Below are positions 22,381 to 25,447 of a stretch of 25,447 nt of DNA, one piece after another. The notes beneath the pieces are model-generated. The model did no database searches, had not been told where the DNA came from, and saw nothing but the letters and a program-made list of their open reading frames with translations. The stretch spans positions 446,949-472,395 of the forward strand of contig BFEA01000016.1 of NCBI GenBank assembly GCA_003427395.1, written 5' to 3'. Within the stretch, counting starts at the first letter, position 1; every line of letters begins with the position of its first letter. The position numbers were made by a program, and so were the translations under genes. Source of the stretch: Chara braunii. Taxonomy: Eukaryota > Streptophyta > Charophyceae > Charales > Characeae.

Positions 22381-23180
22381 GGCCCCTGCGCAAGGATGAC
22401 ACACATAAATCGAGAAATGGTCCAAATTAAAGATAAATAAATAAAAAATCCCCAGATGCACTTTTCAGTGTTGGGGATATTAACCTGGGGCTGAAAAGTG
22501 GGGGTCCCTGTTAACCACTTGTGACAAAAGAGTTCGTTTGTTAATGGAGGAAAAACTATTTGCACCCGGATTAGCCATCAGTCTTTTATGATGTGGATGG
22601 GGGCTGAAGTGCAGCATCCATCCGTTTTGGCATGAGAAGCGCAGGTCTGATGAAAAAAGGCAGCAGATACCCAGGTGGAGACAAAGTAGATTGGATGGGG
22701 ATGTAGGGATTAGCGAGCCGAGGTTTTGTTTGGGGGGGTGGGGGGTAGAGAGACAGGAGGTTTTCTTGAAATTGCAAACCATATGGGCGATTTTGATACA
22801 CAACTAATGATTCGTGGCAATGAGGGCGCAGAGGAAAAAGCACCCTACTGCTCATTGAGCAGCATCCATTTCGAGAATTTAGGCACATACTAGGACAATG
22901 GCAATTGCTCTTCTCACATTAAAACAGGGGTAAGGATCATACATTCAGGTCCGACAAGACAGTGTAGAGACAACCGCATGAGAAAAGTGCAAAACGACAT
23001 GAAAAGCAGCACACTCATGAAGGACTAACACACTTTCAGTGCCCTGCCTGTTCCGTCCGGAAATTACGGACAGGTATGCCAAGCCTCGACTGCTGCTGTA
23101 GCCCAGAGGTGCTTTGCTCAGTTTAACTGCCACATGTAGTTCACACAAACGTAGATTGTTTCGGCATAGAACTTGCATCT

Positions 23181-23236
<56 letters not shown>

Positions 23237-23947
23237 TTGCTTGGTTCTTTGCTTGCTTGTTGGTTTGCTCTGAATAGGACAGATTTGCAGGTGTAGCCCA
23301 GAGGTGCTTTGCCCAGTTTAGCTGCCACATGTAGTTCACAAAAGGGGATTCTAGATTGTTTCGGCATAGCACTTGAAAACGCAGCGTCCGGAGCACATTC
23401 CGGCCCTCCAACCCCAGCTCCGTACTCCCGCTGGGCCAGGTACTACATGACCACATACCATTTTGTGACACTCGGAGACGCTGGACCCATTTTCCAGCTG
23501 GTGATGCTCCGCACCACTGGACAGGAGCCACAAAAAAAAAGGATTTCACCACTGTCCAAAAAAAAAAAAAAAAAAAAAAAAGAGCAGCGTCCAGCAACAA
23601 CCAGATCTCGAGATGCAGACCTTTACTTGTCACCACATCAACGTGCCTCACAACTGCAGCCTTGCAGCCTCTGCAGAATGTTCACAACCTATGTCCCCTA
23701 CTTAACATCAAAACACGACATCACAGAGAGAGAGAGAGAGAGAGATTCCAATACCCCCCATCAAATAGAAGGACGGGCAACAGAAACGAAAGATGATCCA
23801 AGACAGCAAGGGAGTTGGAAAAGAAGAAGCACCTGCCAGTAGTGTGCCTCGCCGATTGAATGCTGTGCTCCTGGTGAAGCCATTTTCCAAGTACTCTTCA
23901 ATTACCTCTGGTAACCCCTGCAAACAGTCTTCACACAAGACCGCCAT
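6990..23947 (-). CDS. RBL: RBL: RbBP5-like WD40 subunit of COMPASS-type H3K4 methyltransferase, five coding exons
   Basis: Join of 23833-23947, 20414-21326, 14893-15226, 11780-12143 and 6990-9328 (complement) gives 115+913+334+364+2339 = 4065 nt, an open frame of 1354 codons plus TAA. All four introns are GT-AG with phases 1, 2, 0 and 1, and every junction restores the family sequence. RbBP5/Swd1/RBL is a nuclear scaffold that binds WDR5 and ASH2 and supports H3K4 methylation by SET1/MLL/ATX-type enzymes. Visible parts: plant-type N-terminus ([12 protein letters not shown], 12-23), a WD40 propeller over about 25-420 (IAIWNF 46-51, ILLWDV 90-95, LVYIWA 411-416), the segment [11 protein letters not shown] (423-433) leading into the acidic ASH2-binding box [12 protein letters not shown] (436-447), the WDR5-binding motif VDVMTVE (469-475), and a basic KRK patch (590-592). 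Plant homologues are about 550-600 residues, so about 730 residues of extension are unusual. Exons 1-4 are very secure; the 3' end is less so (possible donor at 7067). Confidence 0.92.
7062..7067 (-). promoter_or_regulatory. Candidate 5' splice site near the end of RBL exon 5
   Basis: The sequence GCAGAG|GTATGT on the minus strand is a consensus donor falling exactly on a codon boundary after Glu1329. The 25 codons after it (through the TAA at 6992-6990) are hydrophobic, unlike the basic, polar chain before. Use of this site would remove the apparent C-terminus and join a downstream exon that I could not identify. Confidence 0.4.
9665..10625 (+). repeat. Dispersed repeat A, copy 1
   Basis: Shares blocks with 13970-14445 in the same orientation: AAGTCTGTGTGT, GTGACCC..AGGG.ACTTGT, TACTTACC, GAAAAACACTCAAG, and a closing GCAATGATGTT.TCCTC.GAAAGG block. 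It also matches 18640-19745 in the opposite orientation: GTAGGTAGGCAG...CAAAAAGTTAG, TCTTCATC..TTGGTTGG, TCCTTTGAACATTGG. Copy 1 has an internal tandem duplication of about 58 bp (9768-9880, unit starting ACCCGCCAGGGTACTTGTAT). No coding content was recognised. It could be LTR or non-autonomous element sequence. Confidence 0.7.
11084..11282 (+). repeat. Dispersed repeat B, copy 1, with internal hairpin
   Basis: GGCAAG.TG.CAGTCAA.CCTCCA, GTTCAG....CCTTCGG and CCCC..AGAATGGATATGG are shared with the minus strand of 5309-5470. Inside lie 12-bp perfect inverted arms GCCAGGGTAAAA (11192-11203) and TTTTACCCTGGC (11235-11246). An 11-bp pair AAAACATGTCC / GGACATGTTTT lies at 11254-11264 and 11295-11305. 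Confidence 0.65.
11780..12143 (-). CDS. RBL: RBL exon 4 (WDR5-binding motif and acidic linker, residues 455-575 plus one base)
   Basis: The acceptor TGTGCAG is followed by GGA GTC TCA. A second AG ten bases downstream would break phase, so the first is chosen. The exon encodes [20 protein letters not shown] and CLYYLP, which align with the animal VDV WDR5-binding motif and the following acidic SSDEE...LLYLP block. The rest is an Asp/Glu/Ala-rich disordered linker. It ends ATA CAA G with a GTACAT donor. Confidence 0.9.
13025..13860 (+). mobile_element. Decayed Ty3/gypsy LTR-retrotransposon pol fragment (reverse transcriptase to RNase H remnants)
   Basis: Pieces read VPVLFVP (from 13032), then in another frame a [12 protein letters not shown]-like stretch through [20 protein letters not shown] and FGYHQI, then after another frame change [20 protein letters not shown] and the catalytic region as VVYLDEI. 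Connection-domain residues [17 protein letters not shown] and [10 protein letters not shown] follow, and an ADALSRR motif from the RNase H end lies near 13756-13776. There are at least two frameshifts and one in-frame stop (TAG at 13257-13259), the YxDD motif reads YLDE, and most of RNase H, integrase and gag are missing. It is a dead relic inserted in RBL intron 3, opposite to the host gene. Confidence 0.88.
13970..14445 (+). repeat. Dispersed repeat A, copy 2 (just downstream of the Ty3/gypsy relic)
   Basis: Matches copy 1 from CTGAG.TTTC.AAGTCTGTGTGT through to the GCCGCGCGGCCTA end, with a (TG)n expansion at 13998-14015. Its position about 110 bp after the pol relic, on the same strand, fits it being part of the same element, possibly its LTR or 3' region. 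That link is an inference. Confidence 0.65.
14893..15226 (-). CDS. RBL: RBL exon 3 (last WD40 blade and ASH2-binding region, residues 343-454)
   Basis: The acceptor TTTTACAG is followed by G TAC CAA TGG AAG, completing Arg343 and giving [19 protein letters not shown]. The exon holds [20 protein letters not shown] and [20 protein letters not shown], the most diagnostic RbBP5 stretch. The acidic REDEFD part corresponds to the D/E box that contacts the ASH2 SPRY domain in animal RbBP5. It ends at ATG with a GTAAGC donor, phase 0. Confidence 0.95.
16020..16290 (+). repeat. GGATGGAGGAGG minisatellite block 1 (period about 30 bp)
   Basis: Units such as GCGACGAGTATGAATGGAGG AGGGAGGAGG repeat at 16160-16250. 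A preceding GGACGACGAGGAGC stretch is shared with 17650-17760. The block directly precedes the mitochondrial insertion. Confidence 0.7.
16346..16501 (+). pseudogene. atp1: Mitochondrial atp1 (ATP synthase F1 alpha) fragment in the nucleus
   Basis: Reading from 16352 for 50 codons gives [20 protein letters not shown], then [20 protein letters not shown] and [10 protein letters not shown]. This is the conserved alpha-subunit region after the nucleotide-binding core. ETELFYRGI is the mitochondrial rather than the plastid form. The frame is open here, with substitutions (Thr in LTALP, His in VSAYIP), but it is a fragment cut at both sides and joined to tRNA sequence at 16500. It lies inside RBL intron 2, opposite strand, so it is a nuclear mitochondrial insertion and not a working gene. 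Confidence 0.85.
16500..16530 (+). pseudogene. 3' part of a tRNA (T arm and acceptor strand), mitochondrial-like
   Basis: ACAGG TTCAAAT CCTGT (16502-16518) makes a perfect 5-bp T stem with a 7-nt loop of tRNA type, followed by AGGATGC as the 3' acceptor strand. The 5' half is absent: atp1 sequence runs straight into it. The amino-acid identity cannot be told. Confidence 0.55.
16537..16595 (+). pseudogene. trnY: Truncated mitochondrial-type tRNA-Tyr(GUA)
   Basis: GGGAGAGTGGCCGAGTGGTT begins with the acceptor strand and D arm of plant mitochondrial tRNA-Tyr. The anticodon arm ACAGA CTGTAAG TCTGT carries GTA. After the start of the variable arm (about 16595) the sequence diverges and no T arm or 3' acceptor strand follows, so the gene is broken. 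Confidence 0.75.
17255..17510 (+). repeat. GGATGGAGGAGG minisatellite block 2 (period about 33 bp)
   Basis: Five or more units of GACGAGCATGGATGGAGGAG type, same family as 16020-16290. GA-rich sequence continues to about 17760, and a run of about 18 T lies at 17565-17582. Confidence 0.7.
17787..17905 (-). repeat. Dispersed repeat D, copy 1
   Basis: On the minus strand GGTTGTCACGTTTGCTACAC, then an A run, TTGACTGTG and GACTGTTTTGTTGGACTTCC followed by ACTGACTC. The same order appears on the + strand at about 25060-25150 with a few differences. Confidence 0.6.
18640..19745 (-). repeat. Dispersed repeat A, copy 3 (inverted)
   Basis: On the minus strand it follows the order of copy 1: GTGACTGGGTATGAT (about 19580), GTAGGTAGGCAG..GGGCAAAAAGTTAG (19442-19414), ATCTTCATCCTTTTGGTTGG (18978-18959), GTCCTTTGAACATTGGAGC (about 18853-18835). 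It carries segments not seen in copy 2, so it is the longest copy here. It sits in RBL intron 2 and is inverted relative to the copies in introns 3 and 4. Confidence 0.65.
19880..20119 (+). promoter_or_regulatory. LTR-like promoter region: TATAAAAG followed by tandem repeats
   Basis: TATAAAAG stands at 19986-19993. About 35 bp later a tandem array begins: AGAGACTAAGTGCGCAGAGA units at 20025-20070 (46 bp), 20071-20106 (36 bp) and a partial unit at 20107-20119. A TATA box followed by short repeats is a common layout of U3/R in plant LTRs. No LTR ends or matching second LTR were found, so this is tentative. Confidence 0.35.
20414..21326 (-). CDS. RBL: RBL exon 2 (WD40 propeller blades, residues 39-342)
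   Basis: The acceptor ends ...GATAG and the exon opens CT GGG CGT CAA GAT GGG, completing Ala39 and giving [11 protein letters not shown]. It encodes most of the propeller: [20 protein letters not shown], an [20 protein letters not shown] blade, and [20 protein letters not shown]. Compared with RBL of land plants it has two Gly/Ser/Pro-rich insertions, near residues 148-190 and 262-325. These are probably surface loops. It ends ...GTG AAT AG with a consensus GTAAGT donor. Confidence 0.95.
22313..22460 (+). repeat. 18-bp imperfect target-site duplication bracketing the U6 copy
   Basis: AAAAAATCCCCAAACGCA (22313-22330) directly abuts the first U6 base. AAAAAATCCCCAGATGCA (22443-22460) follows the A-rich tail. 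They match at 16 of 18 positions. A full 5' end, an A-rich tail and a duplication starting with an A run are the marks of LINE-type target-primed reverse transcription. Confidence 0.8.
22331..22428 (+). ncRNA. U6 spliceosomal snRNA copy, probably a retropseudogene
   Basis: The 98 nt align over the full length of plant U6. The 5' stem-loop GTCCTTCGGGAC, the ACAGAGA box (22364-22370), the AGC triad (22376-22378), CATGGCCCCTGCGCAAGGAT and ATCGAGAAATGGTCCAAATT are all present, with a few substitutions and a shortened 5' stem. I see no plant U6 upstream element or TATA box in the 80 bp before it. The 3' end runs into AAAGATAAATAAATAAAAAA instead of the terminal T run, so normal Pol III transcription is unlikely. 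It lies in RBL intron 1 on the opposite strand. Best read as a reverse-transcribed copy. Confidence 0.85.
23097..23375 (+). repeat. Direct duplication (195-bp offset) on both sides of a (CT)n tract, RBL intron 1
   Basis: TGTAGCCCAGAGGTGCTTTG and GTTTCGGCATAG..ACTTG bracket a unit at 23097-23174 that is repeated at 23292-23375 with small changes. (CT)n (about 23181-23233) lies between the copies. Confidence 0.85.
23477..23581 (+). repeat. Dispersed repeat C, copy 2, with A24 tail (RBL intron 1)
   Basis: GACGCTGGACCCATTTTCCA, GGTGATGCTCCGCACCACTG and GGAGCC, followed by A24 at 23558-23581. The same layout at 4411-4548 suggests an A-tailed short retroelement. The 5' limit is not clear. Confidence 0.6.
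23833..23947 (-). CDS. RBL: RBL exon 1 (start codon, residues 1-38 plus one base)
   Basis: Starts at ATG 23947-23945, encodes [20 protein letters not shown] and continues to [11 protein letters not shown]. This matches the start of plant RBL, where a short leader precedes [11 protein letters not shown] and AFNHRGSLLAAG. The exon ends CTG GCA G, followed by the donor GTGCTT. A reading frame from a TTG twelve bases upstream also exists, but the ATG gives the expected N-terminal length. The 5' untranslated region must lie above 23947; I could not place its start. Confidence 0.9.
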
Positions 23948-25014
23948 TTCACAAGTCAAGAAGATTTGCAGACACGGCTAGATGGAAGACACTGGTATTC
24001 GCCGATATGCAGAACTTGTCATGGGGAATTGGTATAAAAGAATAATAATGACATCGGACTCCGTTGGCTTCCAAGCACCAGAGGAAACAAGCATGTGCTT
24101 TAAGACCATCCATGCACGACACTTCACACCAAGCTCACACCACAGGATGCACACACAAGGACCACACGCTAGATGCAACTCAAACATAGCCTCGGACAAT
24201 CAACTCGATCATACAAACATTGTCTTTGTACAAGACAATGTGTGGATATGGCCGCCAGGCAAGCTCTTCCAGATGTGCTCTCCCTACCTTCAATCTCACT
24301 CCTCTCTCTCTCTCTGACCCGCATCTTTCCAAGTACCCCTCGTTTTTTCTCCCTCTATTGCGCATTCGACCCAGCTATGCCTACTGCCGCCCAGTGCCGT
24401 CGACTACTTCCTCTTGGCAGTGCACAACAGCGCATCCCAAAATAGTGGAGCAGCACTTCTGTCTGGTCATGCAAGTTAATGTGTTGTCACCTTCAACAAC
24501 TGGAATTTTGTACCTGACAATTTGTCTTCCGGACTTCCTCTACCAGTTGTGGTGCAGTTCCCTGCCAATGTTTGTCACTTCTAGAAGTTGCGGAGTTTCC
24601 TGGGGGCTCTGCTGCTGACTGGACCGACTGACGAAAGGGCCTACCGACAATACCTATCAGAATCTCCCTACATCGGCCTACTGCAAACTAACCTACCTGG
24701 GACACGGGAATATGGTACAGGTGTCCAGGACTGGGACTACTATATGACCGAGATTACAGATCGGACAGGGACCAAGACCAGGCTGACAGCGGTAAAATCC
24801 TTTCACACGTCTCAATAGGGCATAATCCACACGTCCTGAGTTTGAATCCTGTGTACTTGAAAAAAATACTTTGGAGTGAGTAGACAGAACTATGTGGCAA
24901 ACCATATTACCTGTTGCATCCATGCATCTGCCAAATCAGGGGCTATCCAGAAGGTTCACGACCACGAAAGCTTCCCCATCACCATTCATGACATCGAAAT
25001 GCAGAAGAAGGGGG
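23948..25014. other. Upstream flank of RBL
   Basis: This should contain the RBL promoter and 5' untranslated region (minus strand), but I see no clear TATA box or initiator on that strand. Frames up to about 130 codons are present on both strands; none resembles a known protein. Confidence 0.5.
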
Positions 25015-25150
25015 GTGGGTTGTGTGGGAGTGTTTGTGGTAGAGATGATGGTAATGATGCCGTGTGTGTGTTGTCATGTTCGCTACACACAACTCCACAA
25101 AAAATAATGCATGACTGTGTCAGACTGTTTTGTCGGACTTTCACTGACTC
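25015..25150 (+). repeat. Dispersed repeat D, copy 2
   Basis: GTGTTGTCATGTTCGCTACA, CCACAAAAAATAATGCATGA, then GACTGTTTTGTCGGACTTTC and ACTGACTC align with the minus strand of 17787-17905. It lies upstream of RBL. Confidence 0.6.
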
Positions 25151-25411
25151 ATCAGGAGGTTGAATCCCGACAATCTGCCCAGGTTGCATTTGACTGATGT
25201 ACTAGGACTCCCCCCATATAAACTGGTTGACTTAACTCACACCAACCCTGCAATCCTAGCGTCTGTGTCGACCAAACTCGTGCCAAAAACGGCAGTTAGT
25301 CTGGGAAACTAATCTGCCAGAGCCATAAAAGTTGATAAAACCCATTCTACACACCCACTCAGCCACGGATGCCAAATGTGTCTCCAAATGTATCTGTGTG
25401 TGGGGCCCCGG

Positions 25412-25413
<2 letters not shown>

Positions 25414-25447
<34 letters not shown>
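25414..25447 (+). repeat. G run at the window end
   Basis: 34 G to the last base after GGGGCCCCGGCC. The true length is unknown because the window ends inside it. Confidence 0.95.

Larger units (their letters stand above)
21327..23832 (-). other. RBL intron 1 (2506 bp, phase 1)
   Basis: Bounded by donor GTGCTT and acceptor GATAG. It contains, on the + strand, a U6 snRNA retrocopy (22331-22428), a duplicated segment around a (CT)n tract (23097-23375), a short A-tailed repeat (23477-23581) and a (GA)n tract (23724-23742). A 20-odd T run lies near 21942-21963. No coding exon was recognised in the remainder. Confidence 0.88.

Noticed and set aside
24033-24040. TATAAAAG on the + strand upstream of RBL
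   Set aside because: Wrong strand for RBL and no + strand gene follows.
24836-24852. GAGTTTGAATCCTG, resembling a tRNA T arm or Pol III B box
   Set aside because: No matching acceptor, D or anticodon arms nearby; likely chance.

Overview
This is a piece of a nuclear genome from a plant-lineage (streptophyte) eukaryote. The only protein-coding gene I can support is on the minus strand: the plant-type RbBP5-like WD40 protein RBL, a core subunit of COMPASS/SET1-type histone H3K4 methyltransferase complexes. Its five coding exons join in frame through GT-AG introns of about 2.5, 5.2, 2.7 and 2.5 kb into a 1354-codon reading frame. Such long, repeat-filled introns, long microsatellites and homopolymers, and a mitochondrial atp1 fragment of plant type suggest a large-genome streptophyte, possibly a charophyte such as Chara. 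The species is an inference that I cannot prove from the sequence.

Layout on + coordinates. 1-6989 has no gene I can defend. It holds a strongly pyrimidine-rich, microsatellite-rich domain (1-2000), (GA)n and a minisatellite (2270-2700), a 110-bp G run (2964-3073), a near-perfect foldback (3133-3286), nested palindromes (4803-5015), A-tailed short repeats, and a tandem duplication with the window's only N (5926-6189). 6990-23947 is RBL, read right to left: exon 5 (6990-9328), exon 4 (11780-12143), exon 3 (14893-15226), exon 2 (20414-21326), exon 1 (23833-23947). 23948-25447 is the upstream flank, with no second gene recognised, and ends in a G run.

The introns are a museum of insertions. Intron 1 carries a full-length U6 snRNA copy with an A-rich tail and an 18-bp imperfect target-site duplication, as expected of a LINE-mobilised copy. 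Intron 2 carries a mitochondrial insertion joining atp1 to tRNA pieces, minisatellite blocks, an inverted copy of a dispersed repeat, and an LTR-like TATA region with tandem repeats. Intron 3 carries a decayed Ty3/gypsy reverse transcriptase and a second copy of that repeat. Intron 4 carries a third copy and a member of another family.

The most interesting points are the roughly 730-residue C-terminal extension of RBL, a strong splice donor 25 codons before its apparent stop, the U6 retrocopy, the chimeric mitochondrial insertion, and inverted repeat copies placed in introns on either side of exon 3 and of exons 3-4. I found no evidence for an entirely new biological system.
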